Assembly: GCA_964408455.1 (NCBI GenBank)
Contig: CAYOZN010000007.1
Location: 144,707 to 208,706 of the forward strand
Length of the DNA stretch: 64,000 bases
DNA from: CAYOZN01 sp964408455
GTDB taxonomy: Bacteria > Planctomycetota > Phycisphaerae > UBA1845 > UTPLA1
Reading direction: 5' to 3'
How positions within the stretch are numbered: position 1 is the stretch's first letter; each line of letters starts with the position of its first letter. A model generated the notes under the pieces. It was given only the letters and a program-made list of their open reading frames with translations. It ran no database searches and was not told the DNA's origin. Position numbers and translations under genes: made by a program. Below are positions 8,069-17,266 of this stretch, in pieces.

Positions 8069-9718
8069 CTACTGTTCTAACTCCATCTCGGCGCGTGTCG
8101 GCGTGTCGCAAATCTTCTCGAATACAACGAGATAGGGCTCCCGCTCGTACGGCAGAGGGTCGCTACGGATGACTTCGCGAAAGCAGGGGCTCGATTCGAG
8201 CGACGGACGCAGTTTGCCGCGGGAGGACGACTCGGCAAACTGCCGCTCCCACGCGATCAGTGCGCCGACGGGCGCCTGCTCCACGCGAATATGAAAGTAC
8301 GGACGATCCGGCGGCTGCCAGGCATCGAGTACGTGATCGATCCACGGCACGGCGGCGATGACCGGGCGGCGATCCAGTCCGAGGTCCGTTGCGCCGGTCA
8401 GCGCCTGCGTAATGAGCGGCGCCTGGGGCGGCATGGACAGGGGACCGCATAGCGCGACGAACGTGAGTGCGATGATCAGAGCGATGGCGGTGGGCACGAG
8501 CAGTTGAGGCAGCCTGTCGCTGCGCCGGGACGGCATCCTGGAAAACAGCCCGGCGAGGCCGGCGGCGAGCAGGACGGCGCCGGTAACGATGCGAATGGCG
8601 AGAACGGCGACGTCCTTCCGCGGAAATTCAAATGGGGCGGCGCCCGGAAGGTCGGAAATGACGATTTCGCGCTCCAGGCTCAGCCAGATCGACAGCATCG
8701 AAATGGCTGCCACAAAGATGGCACGCAGCCGGTCCCGTGCGTCGGCTGTGCAAAGCCGGTTCCAGCCCGCCACGGCCGCGATGGCCATTAGCGGGGCAAC
8801 CGGCACAAGGAATCGGTCGTATCCGCCGGAGGCGAAGAGTCCCAGCGCCCGGATGATCGTCTGCGCGAGGAACCAGATGATGATCGAGCAGGCGACGAGA
8901 CCGCCGCCGCGCCGCTGAACCAGGGGCGCAACGCCTGTGACTGCCAGAATGGTGACACCCGGCCCCCATGCCCTCAGCGTTCGGGCCACAAACGAGAACC
9001 ATCCACCTGCGCCGTATTCATCCGTCGGCCTCGGGGAGAAGAGGACCTCCATCGGCAGGGGCGTGCCGGTCAACCATGCCGCACCATTGGCCACGACCGG
9101 GGCCCAGATGATCGGCCAGAGCCGCCACAATGGCACCTTGCCGGCCAGGGCCGCGGCCGCCCAGACGGGAACGAACACGGCGGATTCGTGCCGCGTCAGC
9201 AGGGCAATCGAAAGCACCGCCGACGACCAGGACCACCGCCCCCGCAGGGCGAGATAGTGTGCCAGCGCCAGGTAGAGGGCGAGCGGCGTCTCGGTGAGTG
9301 TCGTCTGCGCCAGCTGAAAGGCAAGTGGCTGGGCCAGCATGAGCGGCACGGCCAGCCAGGCGCGGGCGAGGCCCAGATGCCGTGCAATCAAATAGGCCAG
9401 CCACGCCGCTGCACCGGTCAGCGCGACCGACAGGAACTTGCAGGCGACCCATCCCCATGCGGCCGGCAGGAAATATGCCGCGGTAAAACCGGGACGGCCC
9501 CATTCGTTGAGCAGGTAGGCCGGCCAGCGCCAGGCCCACTTTGCGTACAGGTAGTGCGTCAGATCATCGAAGTGAAAGAGCCCGCGCGGGCTGAGCAGCA
9601 CGCAAGCCGCCGCCGCGCCCATGCCGATGAGCAGCGCCAGCGCCGCCGCGATGCTGTCTCTTGCCGGGGGAAGGGGCGCGGTTTGTACACTCGGTTCGGA
9701 CGACATGCCGGTCATCAT
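8069..9718 (-). CDS. GT-C superfamily membrane glycosyltransferase (GT39/ArnT-like)
   Basis: About 549 residues with some eleven hydrophobic segments. The first extracytoplasmic loop contains LFHFDDLTHYLYAKW, a position where GT39/ArnT/PMT-type enzymes carry their acidic catalytic Asp pair. A C-terminal soluble domain follows the last helix (about residue 420 on). Such enzymes transfer sugars from polyprenyl phosphate donors to lipids or proteins at the outer face of the membrane. Donor and acceptor cannot be read from the sequence. Several ATGs occur within the first 15 codons; 9718 is one of them. It is divergent from the next gene with only about 50 bases between. Confidence 0.72.
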   Translation of the reverse strand: MMTGMSSEPSVQTAPLPPARDSIAAALALLIGMGAAAACVLLSPRGLFHFDDLTHYLYAKWAWRWPAYLLNEWGRPGFTAAYFLPAAWGWVACKFLSVALTGAAAWLAYLIARHLGLARAWLAVPLMLAQPLAFQLAQTTLTETPLALYLALAHYLALRGRWSWSSAVLSIALLTRHESAVFVPVWAAAALAGKVPLWRLWPIIWAPVVANGAAWLTGTPLPMEVLFSPRPTDEYGAGGWFSFVARTLRAWGPGVTILAVTGVAPLVQRRGGGLVACSIIIWFLAQTIIRALGLFASGGYDRFLVPVAPLMAIAAVAGWNRLCTADARDRLRAIFVAAISMLSIWLSLEREIVISDLPGAAPFEFPRKDVAVLAIRIVTGAVLLAAGLAGLFSRMPSRRSDRLPQLLVPTAIALIIALTFVALCGPLSMPPQAPLITQALTGATDLGLDRRPVIAAVPWIDHVLDAWQPPDRPYFHIRVEQAPVGALIAWERQFAESSSRGKLRPSLESSPCFREVIRSDPLPYEREPYLVVFEKICDTPTRAEMELEQ

Positions 9719-9768
9719 GCGCGGACGGTCGGGCCTGTAAAGCATCGCCGCCCGGCGGTTAGTGCCCT

Positions 9769-11061
9769 ATGATCTGCCCCGCCTGCAACCAGGGCATTTC
9801 TGCCGCCAACATCTGCGTCGCAGCGGCAGCGGGATTTCGTTTCGTGCTCGACGTGATCGCCATCAAACTTGGTTTGCAACACGTGGACGTGTGCAGCCTA
9901 CGCTCGGGCGTGTGGCATGCGGAACGGTGCCAGCGGAGCCCGGGCGTGTCATTGCCGCGGTTCATCGAACTGGCACGGCCCGGCGTCGCGGCTGGCGCGG
10001 CGTTCGATCTGGTGATTCAGCAGGCCACGTCCGATTCCACGGCGATGGACAGCGAGCAGCGCGAGCTTTCGACGGCTGACGCTTCAGGGCTGCGCCGGGC
10101 GCGCATCGTGCCTGCCGCTCCCGACGCAGAAGCCGATCCTTGCATCGCCGTGGCGCGGCAACTGGCCCTTGCGCATCGGCTGCCGCGCTATGCCCTCTTC
10201 GCGATGGAAGCCGGACGGGCACTGTTGGCGGTGGGAGACCTGCGGCTCGGGGTGTTGGGTTTCGATCGGGTTTTGGCGGTGCCGGACGCGGCGGAAGCCG
10301 CGCGAAACATGGGGCTGTGTCTCGAACAACTGAAATCCGCCGCGGCGGTTCGGCTTGGCGACGCAAGGGCCTTCGAAGCGATTCCGCTGATTTGCCTGGG
10401 CGATTCCGCCCCGCGCTACGTCACGTCCGTGGCCGATCGGGCCGGTTTTTCGCAGTGCCTTGTGCCGCCATCGTGTGCCCTGCTGCCAGCCATGGGGTTA
10501 TTGCTGGCAGATATTGCGATCGATGTCGTGCACAACATCCTCCCGGCCACCGAAAGTCTGGAGGATCTCCGCACCGCCTTCGCCGAGGCATTCGAGACGC
10601 TGGGCAAGTTGATCATGCGCGAGGGGTACGATCTGGATGACACCACCTGCACGCGATTCGCCTCGGTTCAAGTGGAGGATACTGCTTCATCGCGATTGCT
10701 TGAGTTCGTTTGCGACGATCTGTACGCCGTCCAACCTGTTCTGGAAGGCATTCGATCGGCATGCATGGCAGCAGGGTTAACGGCGCCAGATCGATTGCCC
10801 CTGGTGGGGAGCATTCGAGTTCACGCGGTCATCGAAACGGCGAAGCCTCCATTGCCTGCGGCATCGCCATCTGCGTGGAATCTGAGCGCTTCACGCGCGG
10901 ATGCCGGAAGTGGCCGCTCCGCACAGCCGCCAACGCGCAAGATAGCCGGACCGGTCGAGATTGCGGACGAATGGACGGAATTCCGGGTGGATTCGGGATG
11001 GACCGTGGAGCGGCTGCCGACGAATTCGCTGCAGATCGCGAAAGCCGATGGTAAATCGTGA
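9769..11061 (+). CDS. Degenerate hydantoinase A/oxoprolinase-like protein
   Basis: 430 residues. The middle part follows the C-terminal region of HyuA-type hydantoinases/oxoprolinases: ARAFEAIPLICLGDSAP, then AGFSQCLVPPSCALLPAMGL and LLADIAIDVV, the last matching the family's V-P-P...S-A-x-G-L-L-x-A-D signature. The normal N-terminal actin-like ATPase part is not recognisable, and the phosphate-binding G-G-A-G-P is altered to GDSAP. The N-terminus begins MICPACNQGIS, a single Cys pair. The C-terminal 70 residues are not family-like. It is either a repurposed paralogue or a relic; the frame is intact, which argues against a dead gene. Confidence 0.5.
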   Translation: MICPACNQGISAANICVAAAAGFRFVLDVIAIKLGLQHVDVCSLRSGVWHAERCQRSPGVSLPRFIELARPGVAAGAAFDLVIQQATSDSTAMDSEQRELSTADASGLRRARIVPAAPDAEADPCIAVARQLALAHRLPRYALFAMEAGRALLAVGDLRLGVLGFDRVLAVPDAAEAARNMGLCLEQLKSAAAVRLGDARAFEAIPLICLGDSAPRYVTSVADRAGFSQCLVPPSCALLPAMGLLLADIAIDVVHNILPATESLEDLRTAFAEAFETLGKLIMREGYDLDDTTCTRFASVQVEDTASSRLLEFVCDDLYAVQPVLEGIRSACMAAGLTAPDRLPLVGSIRVHAVIETAKPPLPAASPSAWNLSASRADAGSGRSAQPPTRKIAGPVEIADEWTEFRVDSGWTVERLPTNSLQIAKADGKS

Positions 11062-11149
11062 CACCGGCGCCGGGCGTCAGTTGCGGATCGTCGGTCCAAG
11101 ATCGCCTGCCGATCGCAAGTCGGGACGTTTTTCTTAAAGCGTTCCGACT

Positions 11150-12268
11150 TCACTCGCGGGGCGGAGGCGTGAATTCCGGGGCGGGAGTTGGTGGCACGTC
11201 GGTTTCGATCACGTCGTCAATAGGACGTTGTTCGGTTTCGCCTGCGTCGGCGCCGAGGGCAAAAAGCCGGTCCTGTGCCTGCGCGGCCCAGACGGTGCCG
11301 GGGAAACTTGCCACCAGGTATCGATAATAGAAGACCGCTGCGTCGAGCGAGCGCGTGCGTTCGTAGAACTGGGCGATGGTGAACTCTTTTTCCGCGAGGC
11401 GCTCGTTGATGCCTGAGAGCTGTTGCGGGATGCTGTGTTCTTCCGCGTCGCGCGGGTAGGCATTGAGGAAGTCGCGAAAATAGACCTCGGCCTCGAGGAG
11501 GTCCGCCTCGTCAAACTCGACGCCCGGAAACCGCGCCAGCGCCGACTGACCGCTGCGCAGCATCGCGATCCGGTGGTAGCGACCGCGTGGAAATTCCCGC
11601 ATGAGGCGTTTGTAGGCGAGCTCACTTTCCTCGAATTCGCCGCTGATGAAGTGGTAGTCGGCCTTGCGGCGGAGCGCAAGCTCGGCGGCGGGCGTGTCGG
11701 GGGCCCACTGGTCGATGATGCGATCGAGCATTTGCAGGGCCTCTTCCTCGCCGGACACCCAGAACATGCCCCGCCAGATTTTCCGCTTGCGGTCCTTGAA
11801 GAGCAGCATTTCGGCGATATTCATTTCCTTGCGAATCGCGCGATCGGCCAGCGGCGACGTCGGCCAGTCCTCCAGCAGTTGTTCGAGCCACTCGTACGCC
11901 TTGATGATGTCGCCGCTCTTCGGATCGGCGTCCTCTGCGAGGATTTCGGTCTCGGCGGCGTAGAACAGGGCCTCCGGGTAAAGCTCCGATGTCGGGTATC
12001 GCTCGAACCAGTCTTCGAAGGCCCGGCGGGCGTCACGGTATTCGCCCATCGCCAGGTATGACCGCGCGAGTGCCAGGTCGCCGGCCTCGGTGCCGGGGAC
12101 CGGTGGTGCCAGTTGCACCCACTGGCCGGTTGTCGGATCGAACTCCATGCGTTGGCTGTAGGTGGTCGGCTGGTCGGCCAGGCCGCTTGTGGAGCAAGCG
12201 AGGAGTGTGAGAAGTGTGACCGCGGCGTTTGCCGCGGTCGAAGAAAGCACGCGCGCGTGGCCGTTCAT
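11150..12268 (-). CDS. BamD-like TPR outer-membrane assembly lipoprotein
   Basis: 372 residues from the ATG at 12268, with a lipoprotein signal whose lipobox is LLAC (TLLACSTSG). TPR-like helical repeats of the BamD/YfiO type follow, for example LALARSYLAMGEYRDARRAF, EESELAYKRLMREFPRGRY and AAVFYYRYLVASFPGTVWA. BamD is the essential lipoprotein of the beta-barrel assembly machine. The planctomycete version here is longer (BamD is near 245 residues) and ends in a Pro-rich tail. It is divergent from the lptE-like gene, so two outer-membrane biogenesis lipoproteins share an intergenic region. Confidence 0.72.
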   Translation of the reverse strand: MNGHARVLSSTAANAAVTLLTLLACSTSGLADQPTTYSQRMEFDPTTGQWVQLAPPVPGTEAGDLALARSYLAMGEYRDARRAFEDWFERYPTSELYPEALFYAAETEILAEDADPKSGDIIKAYEWLEQLLEDWPTSPLADRAIRKEMNIAEMLLFKDRKRKIWRGMFWVSGEEEALQMLDRIIDQWAPDTPAAELALRRKADYHFISGEFEESELAYKRLMREFPRGRYHRIAMLRSGQSALARFPGVEFDEADLLEAEVYFRDFLNAYPRDAEEHSIPQQLSGINERLAEKEFTIAQFYERTRSLDAAVFYYRYLVASFPGTVWAAQAQDRLFALGADAGETEQRPIDDVIETDVPPTPAPEFTPPPRE

Positions 12269-12387
12269 TCGTCGGTTCCCTCTGGTTGCGCCGCGATGGG
12301 CGATCCGCCGCGGCGGCATCTTACGTCGAGCGGCGCGGGCGTAAAACCCGGCTGGACGGGGATCGCGACCGGGCCTCTGAAGCTTCG

Positions 12388-12415
12388 TTGCCGCCGTGCG
12401 TGCGAAGGCTATAAT
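12388..12415 (+). promoter_or_regulatory. Promoter of the lptE-like gene, predicted leaderless
   Basis: TTGCCG (12388-12393), a 16-base spacer and a perfect TATAAT (12410-12415). Only nine bases separate the -10 box from the ATG at 12425, and no Shine-Dalgarno sequence is present, so transcription should start at or within a few bases of the start codon. Confidence 0.65.
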
Positions 12416-12424
12416 CGCCGCCGC

Positions 12425-12961
12425 ATGAGCTGGAGAATTCCACCGACTGGCGTTGTGTGTCTGATCATGGCGGCCGGCCTGTCAACGAGCGGTTGCGGCT
12501 ACTCGACCGACCGCGGCGCACATTTTCGCACCCGCAACGCGAGCAAGGAGCGCATCCGGACGGTGGCCGTGGATATCTTCAAGTCGCGCGAGTTCCGGCG
12601 GGACCTGGAACTTCAGCTCACCGAGGCGCTTGCCAAGCGGATCGAGATCGAGACGCCGTACAAGCTCGCGAAGAAGGCAACGGCCGATACTCAGATATCG
12701 GGTGAAGTGCTTGAACTGAGACAGGGGACCATTGGACGCGATTTCGACCAGGTCAGGCCCCGCGAAACGGCGGCGACGCTTATCGTAAGTTTCCAGTGGC
12801 TGGACCTGAGAACGGGTGAAATCCTCGTGGATCGTCCCCGTTTCGTGCAGACGGTCGATTACATACGTCCGGTCGGGGAAGACGTTTATCACGCCCAGCA
12901 GCGAATTGCGGACCGTATGGCCGAGCGGATCGTCGAGGAGATGGAATCCGACGATTGGTAA
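12425..12961 (+). CDS. LptE-like LPS-assembly lipoprotein
   Basis: 178 residues. It starts with a lipoprotein signal (VVCLIMAAGLSTSGCG, Cys near residue 20). The body has the LptE-type alternation: RTVAVDIFKSREFRRDLE, then a helix (LELQLTEALAKRIEIET) and strand pairs ending in a long amphipathic helix (AQQRIADRMAERIVEEME). LptE plugs the LptD barrel that places LPS in the outer leaflet. The start is the ATG nine bases after a TATAAT box; longer upstream in-frame extensions overlap the divergent gene and are not credible. The family is very diverse in sequence, so the call rests on architecture and the lipoprotein signal. Confidence 0.7.
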   Translation: MSWRIPPTGVVCLIMAAGLSTSGCGYSTDRGAHFRTRNASKERIRTVAVDIFKSREFRRDLELQLTEALAKRIEIETPYKLAKKATADTQISGEVLELRQGTIGRDFDQVRPRETAATLIVSFQWLDLRTGEILVDRPRFVQTVDYIRPVGEDVYHAQQRIADRMAERIVEEMESDDW

Positions 12962-12982
12962 TTTGGCCGTTGCGGCTATAAT
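12955..12982 (+). promoter_or_regulatory. Promoter of ftsH
   Basis: TTGGTA (12955-12960), overlapping the stop of the preceding gene, a 16-base spacer, then a perfect TATAAT (12977-12982) within GCTATAATC. It leaves a leader of about 65 bases before the ATG at 13057. Confidence 0.6.
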
Positions 12983-13056
12983 CCGATAGATTTGACGCCG
13001 CACAGGACCCGGTGGATGCCGGGTTCTGTGCCGTTATGGCTTTATAGGACCATTAC

Positions 13057-15087
13057 ATGGCGGAACCGGGCTTTCAGCCGGACAACCAACAGCAGGGCCC
13101 CTCGCGGCCGCCACCGCCGCGAATGAAGATGTCGCGCGGCGTCATGAGTTGGATCGGCTTCGTGCTGATCGCACTCATGATCGTCATGGTGGTCTCCCAG
13201 GGCCTGACCCCGGCCAAGCCGCTGTCCATCGACCAGTTCTGGAAGATGGCCGAGGCCAACAAGTTCCGCAAGATCGTTTACAGCAACGAGTACATCAAGG
13301 CCTATCCGCGGGATGCCGCCGATGGCATGCCGGCGGAGCGGGCAGCCGATCTTGAGTATCGCACCGAGTACGACACCACCTTCCAGACGATGAAGTTCGA
13401 GGCCGAGCTTCGCAAGATCGCCCAGAATACGGAGATTTTCTACGAGAAGAGCAATCAGCCGCTCATCAACATGCTGCTGAGCATCATTCCGTGGCTGCTC
13501 ATCCTCGGCTTCATCTGGTTCGTCGTCTTCCGGCAGCTTCGCTCGTCGGCCGGCGGGGCCGGCATGCTCGGCAATTTCGGCCGCTCGCGCCACAAGGTCA
13601 CCAACAAAGAGCTGACCAACGTCACGTTCAAGGACGTGGCGGGTGTGGAAGAGGCAAAGGAAGAAGTCGCTGAGATCATCGAATTCCTGAAGAACCCCAA
13701 GAAATTCCAGCGGCTGGGCGGGCGCATCCCACGCGGCGTGCTGCTGGTGGGCGATCCGGGCTGCGGCAAGACGCTGCTGGCAAAGGCCATGGCCGGGGAG
13801 GCCGATGTGCCCTTCTTCAGCATCAGCGGCGCCGACTTCGTCGAGATGTTTGTCGGCGTCGGCGCCTCGCGCGTGCGCGACCTGTTCAAGAGCGCCAAGG
13901 AAAACTCCCCCTGCATCATCTTCCTGGATGAGATCGACGCCGTCGGTCGCCGACGCGGTACTGCTTATGGCGGTGGCGGGCACGACGAACGCGAGCAGAC
14001 GCTTAACGCCATCCTCGTCGAGATGGACGGCTTTGAGACGTCCGACCAGGTCATCGTCATCGCGGCGACGAACCGGGCGGATATTCTCGATCCGGCCCTG
14101 ACGCGTCCCGGCCGCTTTGACCGACAGGTCTTCGTGCCGCTGCCAGATCTGAAGGGCCGCCTCGAAATCCTGAAGGTGCACGCCAAGAAGATCAAGCTGG
14201 CCCACGACGTGGACCTGATGCGCCTTGCCCGCGGCACGCCCATGTTCAGCGGCGCCGAGCTGGCCGCCGTCATCAACGAGGCGGCCATCATCGCGACCAT
14301 GCACAACAAGGACGAGGTCGAGCAGGACGATCTCGAAGAGGCCCGCGACAAGGTCCGCTACGGCCGCAGCAACAAGAGCCGCAGCATCGAAGAGCAGGAG
14401 CGCGTCGCCACGGCCTATCACGAGGCCGGTCACGCCGTGCTGCAGGTCGTGCTGCCTGATGTAGACCCACTCCACAAAGTGACCATCATCCCGCGCGGCC
14501 AGGCCCTGGGCGCGACGATGTCGCTGCCGGAGAAGGACCGCTACGGCTATGGCCTGCGCTGGCTGCGCAGCACCATGCGAGTCATGTGCGGCGGCCGCAT
14601 CGCCGAGCAGCGCCACAGCGGCGATGTCAGCAGCGGCGCCGCGATGGACATCGAGCAGGTCACCCGCATGGCCCGGGCGATGATCCTCGACTGGGGCATG
14701 AGTCCGAGGCTGGGCTTCGTCAAGTACTCGGCCCTGGAGCGCAGCGAGTTCGGCTTTGGCGAGAAGCCCTATTCCGATGACACGGCGCGGATCATCGATG
14801 AAGAAGTGCGGGCGCTCTCGGACGAGGCCTACAACGAAGCCCAGCGGCTGCTCAACGAGAACTGGACGAAGGTCGAGGCCGTCGCCCTGGCACTGCTTAA
14901 GCACGAAACGCTCGATGCCGAGGAAGTGATCAAGCTCTGCCGCGGTGAGTCGCTCGACAAGCCCACGCTGTCGGGACTCCTGGCCGAGCACACGCCGCCG
15001 CCGGCCCCCAAGCGTCCCAGCGTTGCCCAGCCCCCGGCGCCGGAATTGCCGCCCGGCGGCACCCTGCCCCAGCCGGGAATGGGTTAG
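13057..15087 (+). CDS. ftsH: ATP-dependent zinc metalloprotease FtsH
   Basis: A membrane-bound AAA+ protease that degrades misfolded and regulatory membrane proteins. 676 residues. Two membrane helices (about 31-48 and 142-160) flank the periplasmic domain. The AAA module has Walker A GDPGCGKT (about 231-238), Walker B IIFLDEIDAVG (about 287) and the second region of homology ATNRADILDPALTRPGRFD. The zinc site HEAGH is at residues 455-459, with the third ligand Asp in the SGAAMDIEQ region. Walker A has Asp and Cys where GPPGTGKT is usual. The C-terminal tail is Pro-rich. It stands alone behind its own promoter. Confidence 0.97.
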   Translation: MAEPGFQPDNQQQGPSRPPPPRMKMSRGVMSWIGFVLIALMIVMVVSQGLTPAKPLSIDQFWKMAEANKFRKIVYSNEYIKAYPRDAADGMPAERAADLEYRTEYDTTFQTMKFEAELRKIAQNTEIFYEKSNQPLINMLLSIIPWLLILGFIWFVVFRQLRSSAGGAGMLGNFGRSRHKVTNKELTNVTFKDVAGVEEAKEEVAEIIEFLKNPKKFQRLGGRIPRGVLLVGDPGCGKTLLAKAMAGEADVPFFSISGADFVEMFVGVGASRVRDLFKSAKENSPCIIFLDEIDAVGRRRGTAYGGGGHDEREQTLNAILVEMDGFETSDQVIVIAATNRADILDPALTRPGRFDRQVFVPLPDLKGRLEILKVHAKKIKLAHDVDLMRLARGTPMFSGAELAAVINEAAIIATMHNKDEVEQDDLEEARDKVRYGRSNKSRSIEEQERVATAYHEAGHAVLQVVLPDVDPLHKVTIIPRGQALGATMSLPEKDRYGYGLRWLRSTMRVMCGGRIAEQRHSGDVSSGAAMDIEQVTRMARAMILDWGMSPRLGFVKYSALERSEFGFGEKPYSDDTARIIDEEVRALSDEAYNEAQRLLNENWTKVEAVALALLKHETLDAEEVIKLCRGESLDKPTLSGLLAEHTPPPAPKRPSVAQPPAPELPPGGTLPQPGMG

Positions 15088-15384
15088 TTCCTTTGGCCAG
15101 CCGTCATTTCATTGACTGATAAATGGCGCGAACGCTGCGACGTGGAGCCCTTCTTACAGCGTCAAGACTTTCTTGCGCGTGCCGAACAGGCGAGTACCCA
15201 TTGAGATCTCGCCAAACGACCGGCGATCGGTCCGCCTGTCCCCTCCTTTTAACTGTACGACTATTGAAACTTCCTTTCGCCGGGCAGTTGTGCGCTCACG
15301 GCGGGTTGCCGGGCCGGGGTGGCGCGATGAGAATGGAGCAACAGACGTCTGAATCGGGTTCGAAGGCGTCCGTCGCAAACGCAG
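15088..15384. other. Intergenic region ftsH-hutI, no gene seen
   Basis: About 300 bases with only short, uncharacteristic open frames on both strands. An inverted repeat GGCGAG / CTCGCC with a 13-base loop lies near 15190. It is not followed by a T-run, and no tRNA-like fold is apparent. Confidence 0.4.
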
Positions 15385-16680
15385 ATGTCGATGTTACTTC
15401 ACAACATACGGCAGCTCATTGCCGTGCTGCCGGGACCGCTGTCGGGGGATGACTTCTCCCGACCACCCATCATCGAAGATGCGGCCCTGGTCATCGAAGG
15501 CGATCGCATCGCGTGGTTCGGCTATGCCCAGGATGTACCCGGTGATGATTTTGAGCAGCGCGTCGACTGTCGCGGCGGGACGGTCGTTCCCGGCCTGATC
15601 GACTGCCATACGCATGTCGTGTTTGCGGGCACGCGCGAACACGAATTCGTCAGGAAGATTCAGGGCGCCGACTATCTCGAGATACTTGAATCGGGCGGCG
15701 GCATCAGGAGCAGCGTGCGCATGCTGCGCGAGGCCACCGAGGATGAACTGGTGGCTCAGTCGCTGCCGCGCGTGCGGCGAATGATGGGGCTGGGCGTGAC
15801 CACGATCGAGGCCAAGAGCGGATACGGCCTGTCGCCCGAGCACGAGTTGAAAATGCTGCGGGCCATTCGCCGCATTGGCCGCGAAACACCGGTTGAGATG
15901 GTCGGCACCTACCTCGCGGCGCACTGTCTGCCGTCGGAGTACGAGGGCCGGGCGGATGAATACCTGGACGCGATGCTGGAACCGCAGCTCTTACGGCAGA
16001 TCGCCGCCGAAGGACTCGCGGAATTCGCGGACGCCTTCTGCGAGCGCGGCGCCTTCACGCTGGAGCAATCGCAGCGGTTCCTGAATGCGTGCAAAGCCGC
16101 GGGGCTGACGCCGAAGATTCATGCCGAGCAGATGAGCCTGACCGGGGCGGCGAAGATGGCCGTCGAGCTGGGCGCGGCGTCGGCCGATCATCTGGAGTGC
16201 ATCAATGATGCCACCATTGCGGCGCTGCGGGGCAGCTGCTGCCCGGGCGACGGGCTTTCGACGGAAGTCGACCGCACAGGAAGACCGGACTCGTGCGGCA
16301 CGATCCCGGTCCTGCTGCCCGGCTGCTCGTTCTTTCTGAATTCGCCGCCGGCGCCGGCGCGCAAGTTGATCGAAGCGGGGCTGCCGGTGGCCCTGGCAAC
16401 CGACGTGAATCCCGGCTCCTGCATGATCGAGTCATTGCCGCTCGTCATGTCGATCGCCTGCACGCTCTTGCGCATGACGCCGCTCGAGTGCCTCGTCGCC
16501 TGCACTGCAAACGCCGCGGCCGCGCTTCGCCGGCAGGACCGGCTGGGCGCCATCGCCATCGGGCACCAGGCCGATCTGCTGGTGCTCGACGTGCCCGATG
16601 TGGCACTGTGGTGCTATCGCGTCGGGGTCAACCCGGTGACCACCATCATCAAGGCCGGTCGGCTGGTGTCGATCGTGTGA
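15385..16680 (+). CDS. hutI: Imidazolonepropionase
   Basis: This enzyme hydrolyses 4-imidazolone-5-propionate to N-formimino-L-glutamate in histidine degradation. The 431-residue amidohydrolase shows the metal motif GLIDCHTHVVFAGTR, the HutI signatures EILESGGGIRSSVR and EAKSGYGLSPEHELKML, a second metal His in KIHAEQMS, the His of SADHLE, and LATDVNPGS at the C-terminal metal Asp. Length fits the family (about 405-430). ATGs lie at 15385 and 15391. No other hut gene lies in the window, so the rest of the pathway is elsewhere. Confidence 0.92.
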   Translation: MSMLLHNIRQLIAVLPGPLSGDDFSRPPIIEDAALVIEGDRIAWFGYAQDVPGDDFEQRVDCRGGTVVPGLIDCHTHVVFAGTREHEFVRKIQGADYLEILESGGGIRSSVRMLREATEDELVAQSLPRVRRMMGLGVTTIEAKSGYGLSPEHELKMLRAIRRIGRETPVEMVGTYLAAHCLPSEYEGRADEYLDAMLEPQLLRQIAAEGLAEFADAFCERGAFTLEQSQRFLNACKAAGLTPKIHAEQMSLTGAAKMAVELGAASADHLECINDATIAALRGSCCPGDGLSTEVDRTGRPDSCGTIPVLLPGCSFFLNSPPAPARKLIEAGLPVALATDVNPGSCMIESLPLVMSIACTLLRMTPLECLVACTANAAAALRRQDRLGAIAIGHQADLLVLDVPDVALWCYRVGVNPVTTIIKAGRLVSIV

Positions 16681-16791
16681 CGGCCAAGGCAAGCGGCGGT
16701 TAATCGGAGGTTATCCCGCTTCCTTATCCTGTCTGCGAACCTGTCGAATGCACGCCAGGCACGGGATTCTCATCCAGACGGGACGACAAAA

Positions 16792-17178
16792 ATGAAACCG
16801 ATCGGCGCAAGCATATGGGCCATTCCCGAGGGCTATTTGCCGACTTGGAGCCACGGGCCTGAGCCGGAGCTCGAAAGCCACGCGACCATCTGCATTCTCA
16901 ACGCCGGAGACGAGGACGCGCAGGTGGAGATCGAAATCTACTTTGCCGATCGCGAACCGGCGGGCCCCTATCCCGTGCGGGTGCCCGCCCGCCGGACCCG
17001 TCACGTGCGCATCTCCGATCTGTCGCAGCCGGCGCCGGTTCCGCGCGGCGTGGACTTCTCTTCCGTCGTCCGGTCCGATCGGCCGGTGGTCGTGCAGCAC
17101 ACGCGGCTCGATTCGCGCCAGGCCGAAAATGCACTCATGACGACCATGGCTTACGCGGCGGATTCGCACGGTCAGTAG
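16792..17178 (+). CDS. Sensory rhodopsin transducer-like protein (ASRT family)
   Basis: 128 residues that follow the Anabaena sensory rhodopsin transducer family almost throughout: WAIPEGYLPTWSHGPEPELE, then CILNAGDEDAQVEIEIYFAD, VPARRTRHVRISDL and VVQHTRLDSRQAENAL. ASRT is a small soluble beta-sandwich tetramer that binds the cytoplasmic face of a microbial rhodopsin. Homologues also occur in bacteria lacking rhodopsins, where a ligand- or sugar-related role has been suggested. No rhodopsin gene is present in this window. The gene is monocistronic, with a strong palindrome downstream. Confidence 0.88.
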   Translation: MKPIGASIWAIPEGYLPTWSHGPEPELESHATICILNAGDEDAQVEIEIYFADREPAGPYPVRVPARRTRHVRISDLSQPAPVPRGVDFSSVVRSDRPVVVQHTRLDSRQAENALMTTMAYAADSHGQ

Positions 17179-17266
17179 TCGCGAGTTCCTGCCGGTCCCA
17201 CGCGGCATCAGCAAACACTTTCGGAGGCGTTATGGTTGGTGGCCTTCCGCACCAGAGTACAAGAAT

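Noticed and set aside
9769..11061. Call as a functional hydantoinase/oxoprolinase
   Set aside because: The ATP-binding half and the glycine-rich loop are not recognisable, so only a relic or repurposed domain is claimed.
13042..14991. A 649-codon open frame antisense to ftsH
   Set aside because: It mirrors ftsH codon for codon, has Ala/Gly/Val-rich composition typical of antisense frames in GC-rich DNA and matches no family.
15088..15384. Possible tRNA or small protein between ftsH and hutI
   Set aside because: A GGTTCGAA string resembles a T-loop, but no acceptor or anticodon stems fit; the short frames lack ribosome sites.
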